Notes under the pieces: model-generated
Database searches by the model: none
What the model was told of the DNA's origin: nothing
The model's input: only the letters and a program-made list of their open reading frames with translations
NCBI GenBank assembly: GCA_018292915.2
Contig: JACVVK020000139.1
Coordinates: forward strand, 1,075,001-1,139,000
Length of the DNA: 64,000 nucleotides
Origin: Batillaria attramentaria
Lineage: Eukaryota > Mollusca > Gastropoda > Batillariidae
Direction of reading: 5' to 3'
Part shown: piece after piece, positions 1 through 13,696 of the stretch
Layout of the letters: every line of letters begins with the position of its first letter
Numbering within the stretch: the first letter of the stretch is position 1
Made by a program: the position numbers and the translations under genes

Positions 1-98
1 CTCTCTCTATATATATATATATATGAATTTTTTTTTTTTTATCCCCTCCACTGTTGTTGCTACTGCAGCTATATTGCTTCTGTTGCTCTGGCAATTTT

Positions 99-157
99 GG
101 CGTATGTGGTGGAAAAGGACGTTAAACCCCCAAACACCCACCCACCCCACCCGCAAA
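99..157 (+). mobile_element. 3' fragment of tRNA-Arg-like SINE
   Basis: Carries the family 3' body GTGGTGGAAAAGGACGTTAA and a CACCCACCC tail; the tRNA-like head is missing. Confidence 0.65.
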
Positions 158-693
158 TTTGGCTGCTTTTGTTTTCTTCTTCTTTTTTGTCATGCTGTCC
201 TTGTCTCTGTGTGCGAATCCTATTCAAGGAGGTTAATCTTCCTGGGTTTATTTTTATTTTTATTTTATTTTTTTATTTTTTATTTTTTGGTTGTTGTTAT
301 GTACGTAAATACATATATACTTTATGTGACAGATACGTTCACATTTCTAGTGACATGTTACGTGAAAAAACACATGGTCATAAAATTTTGTACAAAAAAA
401 AACCACAAAAAAACAAAACAAAACCAAAAAAAAAAAAAAACCCCACCAATAAATAAATAAAAGAAATAATAAAAAAAAAACACAAAAAAACACAACATTA
501 AACACACACCCATACCCACACCCACACGGTGTAAAGTTGTACAGTCAACTTCGTGATTTTAATTTCGCAAGATTGGGGACCAGCAAAGAAAACATGCGAC
601 AGGTGGCCGTGCCCCCCCCCCCCCCCCCCCTCATCTCCCCCACGATCGATATAAAAAAAAGTTGTTGAAACTTGCACGTGGTTTATTACTTCC

Positions 694-769
694 GCAACTA
701 AAACCTCACAGACCACCAGACAGGAGAGCGGGCAACTAAAACCTCACAGACCACCAGACAGGAGAGCGG
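694..769 (+). repeat. 38-bp direct duplication
   Basis: GCAACTAAAACCTCACAGAC and the following 18 bases occur twice back to back with no mismatch. Confidence 0.9.
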
Positions 770-1190
770 GCCCTGAAAATCGAACCGACGGCGGAATTTC
801 CGCAGCAAGAACTAATAACGAGAAGTCCAGAGAGTTCATTTTGCGGAGTTAATTGCTCGGGCATGTCGCCTCGACAGGGAGTGTTTTAATCTGGCCGCCT
901 TTTGATCAAGGCAGGAATGGTGCTGTGATGAACTTCACACTGCTCTGTGGCAGGGATGGGGAATCGGTACTGCTACAAAACCTTTTTTTAATGTGAAACA
1001 GGCTGCGTTCATTTTTTTTTTTTTTATTTTTTTATTTTTATTTTTTTTTTGGGGGGGGGGGGGGAGGGGCGTTTTGTTGTCGTCGTTTTCTGTATGTACA
1101 AACTCGGCTTCTAGACTAGTTGTTTCATCTGATTATCAACGTATATGGCGTTCGTCCTGGGACAGCTGCTAGTCAACGTTATTTTAGATA
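770..1190. other. No gene recognised
   Basis: Unique sequence plus T(n) and G(n) tracts at 1010-1070. No exon, RNA gene or element can be supported. Confidence 0.5.
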
Positions 1191-1195
1191 GTCTA

Positions 1196-1340
1196 TGACG
1201 TCATTCGAGACACTCGCGACTAAGTCTTGATGTCATTCGAGACACTCGCGACTTGACGTCATTCGAGATAAGTCGCTGTTTGACGTCATTCGAGGTAGTG
1301 CCTTGGTGACGTCATTCGAGATTTCGATTGCTGGCGTCAT
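1196..1340 (+). promoter_or_regulatory. Cluster of CRE-like sites in a degenerate tandem repeat
   Basis: Perfect TGACGTCA occurs at 1196-1203, 1254-1261, 1281-1288 and 1307-1314, each followed by TTCGAG. Degenerate copies are at 1229-1236 and 1333-1340. TGACGTCA is the full CREB/ATF palindrome. No exon is recognised beside it, so a regulatory role is unproven. Confidence 0.45.
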
Positions 1341-1399
1341 TCGAGTTGTTCGAGGTCATTTGGGTTAATTGACGTATCGAGATACTGAGTGGCGAGCCA

Positions 1400-4000
1400 G
1401 GGGCAGTCAACAGCCAACGGTTACACGTACGTCAGAGCCGTCGGTGTATAGTTGCCCGCGGGAAAAAAAGGTCATGAAATCAGCTGCGAAAGAAATGGAG
1501 GGTTTTCTCAAGGTAGCAAGGGCTGTAGGAGAGGAGATGGCATTGTGAGTGTAGAGGGAGCCAGTCTTTGCTCTCCGTGTGAGAAAATATTGTGACAAGT
1601 TTGACCCGCTAGTAGTTTGTGCGTTTAGGACCGGGAGCCAGGCGGGAACGATCGCACCGTGTGTGAACGTGATGGCCAAATGTCAGAGACACAGGTATGC
1701 CAGGAAACGGTTATTTTGGCAAACAGGTATCATGTCGCAGAATGGAACAGCAGGGGATGTGTTCTACAGCCCGCTTCTTCCCGCCATGTGGCCAGTAATC
1801 CGGGAAGAAGCAGTTCTGAAAGGGAGAGAACAGAGAAAGACAGAGTTGTATCCCTTTGCCAAGTTTTTGAATTTTCAGTGCTGCGAATTCTTTTGGTGCA
1901 ATGGTTGAAACTTATTGGCGATTTTTGCAAGACAAAGGAATGTCAGAAATAAGATGAAAAGCATATTATTCAGAAAACGGTGGAAAGTGAGAATTATTTG
2001 TCAGAAAGATCAGGAAAAGAAGGGCAGTACTACAGATGCAACATAATTATACTTTATAAATTTTAATAATGAGCTCGCGTCAGTCCATACGCACTTTTGT
2101 GCTTTCAGACGCATTTTCAGTGAAATACATTATTTTATTATAATCGACTGTATTTAACCTTTTAATCAGAGGCACGAAAACTGATATCGACTCTGGTTCT
2201 ACGAAAAGAACGGCTGACATAGCTTTTCCGTCTCAGGTGTCGCAGAACACAATTGCCCTTTCAATGCGAAATGTCAGAAGAAACCTGTTGGCACGAAGTC
2301 TGTTATTCACGAGCGCGATGTTGGCAGAGTCCTAATGTGCTTTCAACTCAACCCGAAACCATTTTGATTTAGTTGACGTTTATACAGCAGGCAGGCCGTA
2401 TGCGTCACAGTTTGAATTATTTCTTCTTCGCTAATAGAGATGTCTAATGTACGTTCAGACGGTTTTTTGTCGACTGTCTGAGTTTAAAATAACAGTGTGC
2501 ACGTTGAATGGAGAGGGGAAAAGGACACTTTACGAATCTCTACAGTCGCTATGTTTGTACTGAGTTCTGAGGGGAAAAACTGCCGCTTTTAAGGTTCGAG
2601 TCTACACCAGTCAGAAACAGAAATGGAACTGAGCAAGCAAACAGGGGGGAAGCCCAAGCCTTGGTTCCCTTCCAGCTGTCGGGAATGTTATGAAAGACAA
2701 TAGCGGTGGGATTAGGAAAGACTTGCGATGCAGGACTGGCTGCGAGAGGGAGGTCGCTGCACCGTATGGTCGATTTGGTCTCATGGGCATTTTGCCGCGG
2801 GGACTTTCCAGTACTGTTGCTTGTGGAAACTGAATCTGTTTTCGTCACTAACAGGTCGGCAAGAACATGACCACCTGAACACGGGTGCACGTGCGAATCG
2901 TTTATTTTTATTTTTATTTTTTTTGTCAGTGCAGGGATTTCTGTTTGAACGAGTGGGCTGAAAGGTGAGAAATATAATGATGAATAAAATGATGGAAATA
3001 AGATTAAAAACAAACTGCTAATGGCGGGACTATATTTCAAACAATTTTGGAAGAAACGTTACTGGCCAGCTTGATTAGTTTTGCTGGCAACAAACTGTGG
3101 CGGAATGGTAAATACTGTTGGAAACGACAATTCGGACATTTTGTTGCTCTTGTTAGTTTTGCTGCTGCTGTTGGGCTTTTCGTAGTTTCGATGACAGTAG
3201 TCCCATACGAAACATGCCTTGTCAATTATTAGACCGTATTAGATATTCAAGCAAACACTGTTTTTGGGGGTGGTGGTGGGGGGGGGGGTAGATAGAGGCA
3301 TTCCATACTCCCCCCCCCCCCCAAGAAAAAAAGAATAAATAAATGAAATGAAAAAAACAACAACACACAATTGTGTAACGAAAACGCTCATAAAATATTT
3401 TATAAAATATGTTAGAGTTTCACTCACAGTACCTTCACTTTCGTCGTATCAGCTCTAACATGTGCGCACATACACTAGGAAAACTAGACTGACCAACAAT
3501 TTTGACAAATAGCCTAGGGTAGAAAATTCACGGACGAAACGCAAGGTGTGAACCTAATCTGTTCCCACAGAAACGTGGGTGTAAATAAGTAAACAGAGAG
3601 ATATCTACCTGTGATCCCGTGCCAGCAGCCGACCAGCCCAGATTGACCCTGACCATGATGACCGCCCCGTCCTATGATTACCTTGGCACGAGGGCAGGTA
3701 AAGACAACACGGCTCACATCTCATCCAAATGGAAAGGCAACAGGGCAGCACGTGAAGGCAGGTGTGACTTGCCAACACAGCCTGGGGGCAGCACTGGCCT
3801 CTTGCTGATATCACGGGGTGTAATCAGAATAGGCGGTGGTGTTTCCGGTGCTACCCCGCTTCAAAAGTTTCGGCGCTGACTGGTGTTACGTTGAGCCAGC
3901 CACACGTGTGAAATACATGTAGAAGCATGCCATACGTCTTTGTGATGTAGGAATGCACTAGTCAAAGTGGTTGTGTAGTTGATGAATGATGATGTAAGAG
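1400..4000. other. No gene recognised
   Basis: Mostly unique sequence. Open frames up to ~160 codons (for example 2549-3040, minus) show no recognisable domain, no flanking splice consensus that stands out, and contain low-complexity stretches. Confidence 0.5.
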
Positions 4001-4021
4001 ATTGACGTAATGGTCTTTTTC

Positions 4022-4205
4022 CTCAGATGACGTCAATGGACTTACTGCTTTCTTTTCATAATGCTTCAGTTTATCAAGCTACACGTGCTTCCCTCGTTGT
4101 AGTGTCTGGCAAAATGTTTGCCAGGCCATGCCTTGTGATGTGCTCATTATGCTGCGATTCACTGAATTCCGGGGCTCGACACTTTTGATTGACAGGAGTG
4201 GAGTC
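4022..4205 (-). repeat. Interspersed repeat R, reverse copy
   Basis: Reverse-strand counterpart: GACGTCAATGGACTTACTGC, GATGTGCTCATTATGC and GACAGGAGTGGAGTCG on the + strand match the copy at 18803 inverted. Confidence 0.55.
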
Positions 4206-4695
4206 GCTAATTTGACTAACGCTGCAGTACAGTGCAAAGACGTGCACATGCTCACATTTCACACACATCGTTTCACCGTCGAAACTTTTGAAATGGAGTA
4301 ACACCGGTAACACCCAGCTCCATTTGGACTACCGCCCGTGGCGAAAGGCAGGTGTGATTGGCCAACACAGCCTGGGGCGCCATTTGCCTCTTGCTATATG
4401 ACCCCCGAGATGTGACGGGGCCAGACGGAGGCTGATAGACGCTAGCACGTGCAACTGGTTCGCCGTTCGGCTCAGTGAGTGAAGTGGCGATGGCGTAACA
4501 GCAAAAACGTGTGTGTGGAATGGATGTAATAATTAATAATCGTATTCGGCTAACGTGCTAGCAGGTGAAGTGGCGCGGATGAAATTTTCGGAATAGTTTC
4601 TCGTTACTTTGGTCGGGAGCACAGGCGCACAAACTGTACGGATTGAAGTAGGATTTAACACGATGATTCAGCTTGGTTACTGAGACTGTTCCCGC

Positions 4696-4698
<3 letters not shown>

Positions 4699-4739
<41 letters not shown>
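4699..4739 (+). repeat. (TG)n microsatellite
   Basis: Uninterrupted, about 20 units. Confidence 0.95.
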
Positions 4740-4741
<2 letters not shown>

Positions 4742-6300
4742 ATCGGCTGCACAGAGAGTGAGCATATATATCACCGTATGAATTAAAATATAAAGTGTGA
4801 GTTCTTATATGTACGGACGACATTCTCTGAAGTCTTGTTCCCCGTGGTGTGAGTGGGGAGTACAGATTGGGCCGAGGAAAGGGGGGGGGGGGGCTTTCCA
4901 GGTGTTGGGATGTAGACAATCTACTTTTTTTTTTTTTATTCATTTGGACTTTTGGAGTAGGGTTTTTCTTGGGTTTTTTTTGTGGTTGGGATAGAGTTTG
5001 GGAGGGCGGGGGAAGGGAGGGCGGCATTTACTTATAAGAACAATGTCTGCGAAGTTTATATCAGAAATTCGTCACTCAATTATTCCGACATCTGTTTAGT
5101 TATTTTGGGTAAGATTCCAGATACCAAAAAGTTTGACATATTACAGATCTCAGGAGGTAAAAAGAAGAAACAGAGCAGCCCTCCGGTTGCAGGCTACGTC
5201 AGTGTTGCAGCATTTTTGTCCAAACTGATTAGAACAGGTGAAATACGCTGCGTGTTTGGCAAACGTTCAAATTTTACGGATAAATATACGATTGAATGAA
5301 TTTCCTCAACCGCGCTGTACATTGTATGTGTACGAGGTGGGTCGGATTTGTCCACTGAGCTATAGGGAAACCCAGATCCTCCCGCGAAAGAAGTCGCGAA
5401 TACAAATCGGTAGTGATCCTCACGTGCTGACGTGTGTGCCGCTATCGTAAGCAAAAACCGTGCCGGCACAGGCGCACGTAATGCTTATATCAGTTCTGGC
5501 CTTCTCAGTATTACTGACTAAAGTACTCAGCCTGAGTCTAGTCAGTCAGTACAGTAACTGACTGAAATCATAGTGCACGGACGGTGAGCATGGAAGATAG
5601 ACAACACCGTACGTGCGCCTGTGTGTAACTCACAGATGTGTAGTTAGTGCTTTGCAACAACAACAGCGGCGACGATGGCGACGACTAACTAGGAAACGGT
5701 CGTGATTCGAAGGGACGCAACTCAGAAGGTACGGGAGACTGGCTGCCCCATAGCTCAGTGGGCGGCTTCGATCCGCCCCACACCTACCAATGTTGGACCG
5801 GTAGTACCTTCTCCAGCAACACACACACACACACACACACACAGGGCAAAAACGTTCATCACGGCCAGTCGCCTGATAACACAGTCGAGTATAGGAGAGG
5901 CTGGGAGCGTCTATCAAGCGATAAGATCCGATGCCCCTGGGGGTGGGGGAGTGGGAGTGGAGGGGTTCAGAAGAAAGACGAGTGGAAGCACTACAGGTAA
6001 AGGGCCCACCTACCGCCCATTAGGAGATAAGGAAAAGGTGCATGGCGCCTGAAATAGACGGCAATCAGGTTTTGGCGCTGCCGTCCCCGTGTTTGTGTGA
6101 AGTTTTATCTCAATTCCGGAATTGGGTTTGTGAAATGTTTGAAGTACCAGCAGCACAAAAAAACGGGATGCAAAGAGATGGGGGGGGGGGGGGGGGGGGA
6201 ACCAAGAACGTTTATTTAAATTATTTTACAACGGTAAAAGTTCCAGGCATGTTCATACCAAATTCAAAACTTGCCGTTGCTATACTACGTAGACTAACAC

Positions 6301-6722
6301 TACTGTCAGGTCATCTAGGTGAGAAATTAAGCTGAGGTTTTGGAAAGAAAAAGGAGACAGACTGAGGAGGGAGGAGCAGGTTTTGTTGTTTTGTTTTGTT
6401 TGTTGTTGTTTTTGTGTTTGGTTGGGTTTTTTTTTTTGGGGGGGGGGGGGCTGGGGGTGTTTTGCTTTTTTGTTTGTTTGTTTGTTTGTTGTTGTTTTTT
6501 TTTTTGGGGGGGGGGGGAGAGAAGTCTAAAGAAAAACAGGACGCGAAGAGATGAAAACTAGAACGTACACCAGGTAATCTAGGTAAGAAATTAAGCTAAA
6601 CTTCGGAAGAGGAGAGAGAGAGGGGGGGGGGGTGAGGGGGAGCAGTAAGAAATCTAAACAAAAATGAGATGCGTATAGAGATGAAAACCAAAACACCAGA
6701 TAATCTAGGTAAGAAATTAAGT
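6301..6722 (+). repeat. Degenerate repeat with G-runs
   Basis: AATCTAGGTAAGAAATTAAG-like sequence recurs at about 6312, 6571 and 6701, separated by G(n) and T(n) tracts and AAGAAATCTAAA-like blocks. Confidence 0.55.
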
Positions 6723-7384
6723 CGTACTGGGCTTTGGGGGCGAAAACGATGAGGGTGGTGGGGATGGAGGGGAGACAAGTGAATCAAGGGGAGCGAAATG
6801 TAGAGCGGAGGTGAGGTGGAAGGCTAGATTTCAATCAGCAGCATGACAGACTGTTGCCAAAACAGCGAAACTGCATTAGAGGAGTGAGTGATAGTCAGGT
6901 AGAGTGTGTGTACCTGTATCCCCCCGGATCTACGACCACGTAACGGGGCAGGCAAGAAATTGCACCGGGCCGCTGCGGGAGGAGAAAGTAATTTTACGTG
7001 TGCCGGGTACGCTTTGAAGTCTACCGACATCTCACAGCAATGACCCGTGTCTCCCTTTCTGATGTTATACCTGAACTTTCTGCGACCAAAAAAAACCAAC
7101 AAAAAAACCCAAATAACCCGAAACCTTATAACACTGAATAACTCATGGTTCGGTTCAAGGTGGTAACTCTGCGCTCGGGAAAAAACCCATATGCGCTCCA
7201 CCCCATCTGTCAGTAATCTCCCCAGTTGAGTCTTTGATGCTGTTAATATTCATAACAGCAGGTTATTCGTAATCAGTTTCAGACTATTTTATGCTGCGCT
7301 GATCTGACTTCGTCTTCTTGAGTCAGCTGAGCTGGTTTTTACGTTGGTTCGTTTGACTCCAGTTTGATTTTGCCGCTGTCAGGG

Positions 7385-7512
7385 TTCGGGTCGTGGGTTC
7401 AAACCCCGGCTAGCCAAACATTTGGCTTTTCCCTCATTGTCCCGTCTTTGACATCACCCTTACGCTGTGGAAAAGGACGTTAAATCTGGAAACAACCAAC
7501 CAACCAACCAAG
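7385..7512 (+). mobile_element. Diverged tRNA-like SINE
   Basis: B-box-like GGTCGTGGGTTCAAACCCCG, then CCCGTCTTTGACATCACC and GTGGAAAAGGACGTTAAA with an (ACCA)n tail. Clearly the same lineage as the copy at 33754, but older. Confidence 0.65.
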
Positions 7513-7912
7513 CCCCTCCGGCCCTCCCCCCCCCCCCCCCCCCCAACAGACAGCCAATCAGCTAACTCTGCGTCGGTTCTGAGACAAGGACGTGTGTTTG
7601 AGTGTGTGGAGGGGGAAGGTGGGGGGTCGGCGGGCAACTGAAGTCTGAAGAAAGTTTCCTTGTGCTGCCCCCAGTGTATTACTCAGACCAAAGCCGAAGA
7701 CATCAAGAGAAGATAAGCGCCATGCGGAGTCGTTGGAACAGCGCAGCCCCTAGTGTAGTGTGGAGTGAGAGAGGGCGGGTCTGGCCATCTGCTTATCTCC
7801 CTTTATCAGCTCTGTCGATCTCGTCAACTAATGGTAGCAGGAGTTCTGGTACTCTCTCTCTCTCTCCCCCCCCCCCTCTCTCTCTCTCTTTCCCTCTCTC
7901 TCTTTCTCCCCT

Positions 7913-8296
7913 TAGTGCTGCTGCATATAGCATTAAGCATTTGTTACAAAACAAACAATAACAAATGGTCGGTTTGTTCAGCCAATTACCCGCCAGATCG
8001 ACGATACTGAACTATGATAAACTTCTGAACACATGGCCCAAGTTAATGTATTTTTCGAAGGCTTTTGATTTCTCTGCCCTCGCCCCTCCCCCCCCCCCTT
8101 TCAGCCCGCGCTAGTGCTGCATCAAGCGTTCAACATTCATTACAAAACAAACAACAACAAATGCTTGGTTTGTTCAACCATTTACCTGCCACTTCCATGA
8201 TAATAAATTTCTAAGCACATAACCCAAGGTGATGTCTTTTTCAAAGTTTTTTTTTTCAATGCTGTACACCTCCCCCCCCCCCCCCACCTTCTACAT
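7913..8296 (+). repeat. ~190-bp diverged direct duplication
   Basis: TTACAAAACAAACAATAACA and TTACAAAACAAACAACAACA head two copies that run in parallel through TTGTTCA, ACCTGCCA and ACATAACCCAAGG to C-runs. Confidence 0.7.
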
Positions 8297-9067
8297 CATG
8301 TGCAAGTTCGACGATGCAAACGTCTAAATACGAGACCCAAACTGATCAGTTAAAGAAGAAATTGATTTCAGTTGTCCATCCTAGGCCGGTTCCAAGTTTA
8401 TTGTCCAGCTCAAACACGTACAGCTACGTCAAACCCTGTATGTTTAAAACCGAAATAAACAACAACAAAAAAGCGGCACGCCAAAAAACAAAAACAACAC
8501 AAAAAAACCCAGAACAAAAACTGTGAATTCACAGACGGAAGAAGGTTAAAAAAAATTGAAAGCATGGGCGAATTGCTGAAAAAAAAGTTAATATATTCAG
8601 TGTTCAAAAGCTTTTGATATTTTTGGATGTACGTCATGGTGTAGTCAGCCAGTAATAGAGTGACGTGCGTTCAGTTCAGCGCACGGGTCAAACAACAACA
8701 ACTTGCAGCAGCAGCAGTAGAGGAACCGTGTCAGTATTCAATCTTGTTTCCCTGATTAACTTTTCACCTGCCAGCCGACAGCAGGGGAAGATGATTTGTT
8801 CCAGATCGTTGATATATCTGGAACTTTAATTGTGTTTCGTCTACACACGGAAACCACTTGGCCTCTCATCACGTCCGCCGGAGAGGGAGGGAGGGAGAGA
8901 GAGAGAGAAGAATGATTTTGGAGTAGGTCACTATCGATGCAGTTTAGTCCAGTGTTAGAAGGTAAGCGGTGGTTGTTATAATGCCTTTCAATTTTTCCTG
9001 TTACGCCCCACCCCCACTCCCTCCCGCACCAGATCCCTCCAGCCCAGGGGAATGATTTTCTCGTGAA

Positions 9068-9150
9068 TTAACGTCCTTTTCCACCACACCGTCGGAACAT
9101 CAAACTCACGACCACTGGGATCATGGGTAATCCACTGCGCTCCGCCAACC
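9068..9150 (-). mobile_element. Diverged tRNA-like SINE fragment
   Basis: Reverse-strand match to the SINE 3' body (TTAACGTCCTTTTCCACCAC on the + strand), next to a tRNA-like head. A second forward B-box-like GGTTCGAATCTCGG at 9187-9200 suggests two nested fragments. Confidence 0.45.
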
Positions 9151-10072
9151 TGGCTTTACCGGCTCCAAGAGACCGGGAAGGTCCTAGGTTCGAATCTCGG
9201 CAAGGGGGCGAGGGCGAAATTTGTACAGGCTTTTGCCAGGGCCCCTTGTCTTGGAATTCACCCTCTCGGTGAGCAAAGTACCCCCCCCCCCCCCCCCCCA
9301 TTCCACGCTCATTATTCTCCCAGATCCGTCATGCAGCTATGGAAAGTTCATCAGTAAGAATGAGAGAGCCTGAGAGGAAGAAGACGAAAAAAAAATCCGG
9401 GGTCGGTTCGGAGTAGGGTGGAGGGGGAGGGTTTGGGCATGACCACGGCACTACACCCTCAGTCACTCGGCCATCGTGATTACAGCGGCTGACAGAGAAA
9501 GCTTTACATCACACCTGCTTGTCCCAAGCACCCGTCTCACTACCACCACCACCACCGCCACCACCAGCACAACACACACGCCTGTTGGCGAACCTGATTC
9601 ATGGCACTCGGACAGGTTTATAGCCAGTGATGAGCTCAACAGGTAGTGTCCGACTCATCACTGGTCACTCTCTTATCTCTCTCTCTCTCTCCTCCTCCCC
9701 TCCTCGCTCCCCTCACTCCCCCCCCCCCCTCTCTCTCTCTGTTGTCCATCATCGCCAGGCCGGCCAGTCTGTGAAATATTACCTGTTGCTGGACCCTTGT
9801 TTACCTGGGCGGCTCCGCTGCCTTTTAACCCTGCACCAGGTATGTTTACGGCTCGTTGGCTACACTTGCCATGGTCTGTTTACGGCAGAAGAACAAGGGG
9901 AGCTCAGTATACTGGAACAAAAACGGATGCTCGTTCTTGACTGTAAGCAATAGGCCAGCGGTAAATCCTGACCATGAGTGTTTGGTGGATGCTTCAGAAT
10001 GGACGAGGTACATTTATCGACTTTTGGTACTGGTCAGTTAAGGATTGGCTTTTGTATTGGTCTGTATTTTTT

Positions 10073-10199
10073 ACCGCGTGAGTTCGAATCCCGGCCGGGG
10101 CCAGATATTTGTGCCGGCCTTTTTCTCGTTGCCCCGTCTTTGATATCACCCGTATGTGGTGGAAAAGGACGTTAAACCGTCAAACACCCACCCACCCTC
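10073..10199 (+). mobile_element. 5'-truncated tRNA-Arg-like SINE
   Basis: Begins inside the B box (GTGAGTTCGAATCCCGGC), continues through CCCCGTCTTTGATATCACCC and GTGGTGGAAAAGGACGTTAA to a (CCCA)n tail. Confidence 0.75.
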
Positions 10200-10925
10200 C
10201 CTTGTCCCGTTACCGTAGCCATCTGTACAACGTCGCCGTTTTTATTCATTCATTTATTTATTTATTTTTTTTATTTGCTTGCATTGTGTGTACTTGCCAG
10301 TTGTTCCCTTCCACTGTCCCTCCCGGATGAAATGGGATCTTCAACGCGCACATTTCATACGTACGCGTACGTGCATGTATACACGAAGGCGAAACAGGCA
10401 CGATAAACGAGTCAGCACGTGCATTTTGTTTCGATTTCGTATAGGAAAATCCCCAGTCAAACCCTGCTGGCAGTGGTCGACGATAAGGCTTAACAACGCC
10501 CTCGTGAACCAAACAAACGTTTCAACAACCTGAAAGACGACGCTGGGGAGATGGGGTGGAGCGCCTATGGGTTTTCCCGAGTCAAAGGTGGCAGTGAACA
10601 GAACTGTGACAACGGAGATGTTTCACTGAGCAACCGGCCTCAGAATCTGCGACTCAAAGGTCGGGAATTCCGGCTGTGTTTTATACAGACACGTCGGTTA
10701 GGAGCAAGGTGATGTAAAACACAGCTCGCACCGCGTGGTAATTAATGAGAAAACTTCACTCTTACTTACTCTCACATGCTGCAGACATGCACTTGGGCAC
10801 TTGAAGAAAGACAGAATAGAAGCAACGCAACAACGCCGGAGGGGAAAAAACAATTGTACTCTGTGCTTTTGCAGTGAAAGTGTGTTCTCATTACAGCATC
10901 TAATGAGGTGGCCAGTTAGATGAAG

Positions 10926-10926
<1 letters not shown>

Positions 10927-10992
<66 letters not shown>
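10927..10992 (+). repeat. (CA)n microsatellite
   Basis: Uninterrupted, 33 units. Confidence 0.95.
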
Positions 10993-10994
<2 letters not shown>

Positions 10995-11156
10995 TGAAAA
11001 AAAGCCCATCGAATTACACGCTGCCTGTGGTGACCTTATTCATGCTCATTGTTGTCTTCTTCACTCCATGTCGCTAACAGCACTTCACTGACTGACACTT
11101 GCCGCAGTAGCGATTCAAAGATAATCTTCAATCCTCCCACCCACCCCCCTTCCCCG

Positions 11157-11158
<2 letters not shown>

Positions 11159-11242
<84 letters not shown>
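11159..11242 (+). repeat. (AC)n microsatellite
   Basis: Uninterrupted, 42 units. Confidence 0.95.
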
Positions 11243-11244
<2 letters not shown>

Positions 11245-11930
11245 CTCTCTCCGGCTTTCCGAAAAACAAGAAAGAAAGACAAGAAATAACCCGAACACAC
11301 AACAGTAAAAACGGAGACTGAAATGCCGGTTGGCAATCTGATGGAGGAGAACAAGCAAAAACACAGGCATTGCTATCACTTCATGGTGAATCGGCTTTCA
11401 CGTTCCTTGTATCAAACGGCAGATTTTTTTTTTTCTCCCCCTGATGTCATGGTCGGCACGCCGGCAAGCTTTTCGGGTTCCAGCCCCCCCCAAAAACAAA
11501 CTTAAGATGAGATACCTAGTTTTCAGGCGCCAAACAAAAAAAAAAAAATGTTTTGAAGGAGATACGAATGTAACGGAATATAAATTTATACAGTGATTTC
11601 GTTTGGAGTTTAAACCCACGAATTCAAACAGCAAAATTTTTTTTTTTTTTTAATCCCAACAGTAGTATGGTTAAGACAATGCTGCATGGTCTTCATCTTG
11701 GGGACCGCCATCTTGGATTCTGTTTTCTCAATCAGTGTAGACTTGACTTGACCCGTTGACTCGTGATCTGATAATGCCTGTTTTATTGTTATTGTTGTTG
11801 TTGTTTTTTGCGGACAATCCGGCCGGCTACTGCTTCAATTAAAGACTTCGTTCGCTGGTCGAGTATTTGGTTTTTGGCTTCCTAGTAAGTTCACACGTTG
11901 TTAGTGCTGTATCAGTTGCTGAATCCGTGT

Positions 11931-12178
11931 CTTCTCTAAGGACAGACATACTGAGAGACGTGTCTTCTCTAACGACAGACATAGAGACGTGCGTTCTCGA
12001 AGGACAGACATACTGAGAGACGTGTCTTCTCTAAGGACAGACATACTGAGAGACGTGTCTTCTCTAAGGACAGACATACTGAGAGACGTGTCTTCTCTAA
12101 CGACAGACGTACAGACGTGTCCGGCTTCTCAAAGGACAGACGTACAGACGTGTCTTCTCTAAGGACAGACATGGAGAC
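11931..12178 (+). repeat. 33-bp minisatellite
   Basis: About eight units of AGGACAGACATACTGAGAGA then CGTGTCTTCTCTA with internal deletions. The reverse strand gives a spurious open frame of ~70 codons. Confidence 0.88.
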
Positions 12179-13356
12179 GACCAAACAGGGAGCCAGGTTA
12201 AACAGGGTTTCGGGTTAGACTTGAGTGTGGAGTAAAGTGTTTATATGGCGGGCCCTTGTCATGGGAAACTGCCATCACAGCGCTACCCCCCACCACTCCA
12301 AACTCCTTCAGCACTGTGACTTGGTGTGTTTTTGCTGTTCATTACTCGTATCAGGGAACGCAATTTGCAGCGGGAGCCTGAACCGCTTGACCTTGAGCAA
12401 AGTGAAACTTTTATCGCTTCATCGCCAAGCTACATTCAACAGATGCAGTCAGATTGCGCAGTGGGAGGACCCCCCCCCCTCCCTCTCCCCTCCTCGTCCC
12501 CCACACTTTATGGCACAATTCCTTGTCCTCTCGCAGTCTATGTATCACTGACGAGTACCGAATTATACGGCGTAAACCATGAGGAGATTCCACAAAAGAG
12601 GGGCAAAATGTCACATCCTGTTTGAGAAAATTGAAAAAAAAAAAAACAACAAAGCAACCCAAATGAGGCGTAGTATTAGCGATTGTGAGGTGTTTTCCAT
12701 TTCAGGCCTTTACACAACTAATACATCTTCTGTTAAAGTTTCCAGACGGAAACATTTGGGGGGGGGAAACATGTACTACAACCATACTGGTACCGTATAT
12801 GTACTGGCTTTTTCCCTCCATGTCCTGTCACTGATATCACCCTCATGTGAATGAAAAGGGGAAGGGAGGGGGGAATTCCTCAACAACAAACAATTGCAGC
12901 CCATAACGTGAACGGTGTATAATTAAAATCGTTGCAAGGTCAGTAAGTTAAAATTAGGGGGTTTTTTCCCCCTATTTTGCGCGAGTTGTTTTCTGTATCA
13001 CCAGACTGCTCGTACCCCCGCTGTATCGTCAAATGACTCGCGGCTTTATCGTTTGCCCCCCTTGTGCAATATGCGTCAGTGTTTAATCAAGTAGCATCAA
13101 AAGTGCTTTGTGGTTTCCTGCCCGTGAAATTTGAGTGGAGAATCAAGAGGCAGGCGAGGGTTATTTTTGTTTCTTCCTTCCTTTTATCATTCGTCAGCAC
13201 TGTGCCTAATTATGAGGGGCTGCAGTGACTTTTGTTCGGGTTCGGAGAGTTTCAACTTTTGAAGTAAAGTTCAAGTGGTATAATGACAATAATAATAGTA
13301 ATAATAATGATAATAATGGCGATTTTTAGAACGCCTATTCTAAAAGTTATAGGCGC

Positions 13357-13456
<100 letters not shown>

Positions 13457-13578
13457 TAGGAGAGCTTTTTGGCGTTTTGGACAAATTTAAGTTCCAAGAC
13501 ATTTGATTTGTATACCGTCGGGAAGAACTTCATTGAAACAAGGCAAAACAACTATAATGCGAACAACCCCCTCCCCCC

Positions 13579-13696
<118 letters not shown>

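Noticed and set aside
5740..5800. tRNA-like CCCCATAGCTCAGTGGGCGG
   Set aside because: Too short to fold as a tRNA and has no second copy here; at most a decayed SINE head.
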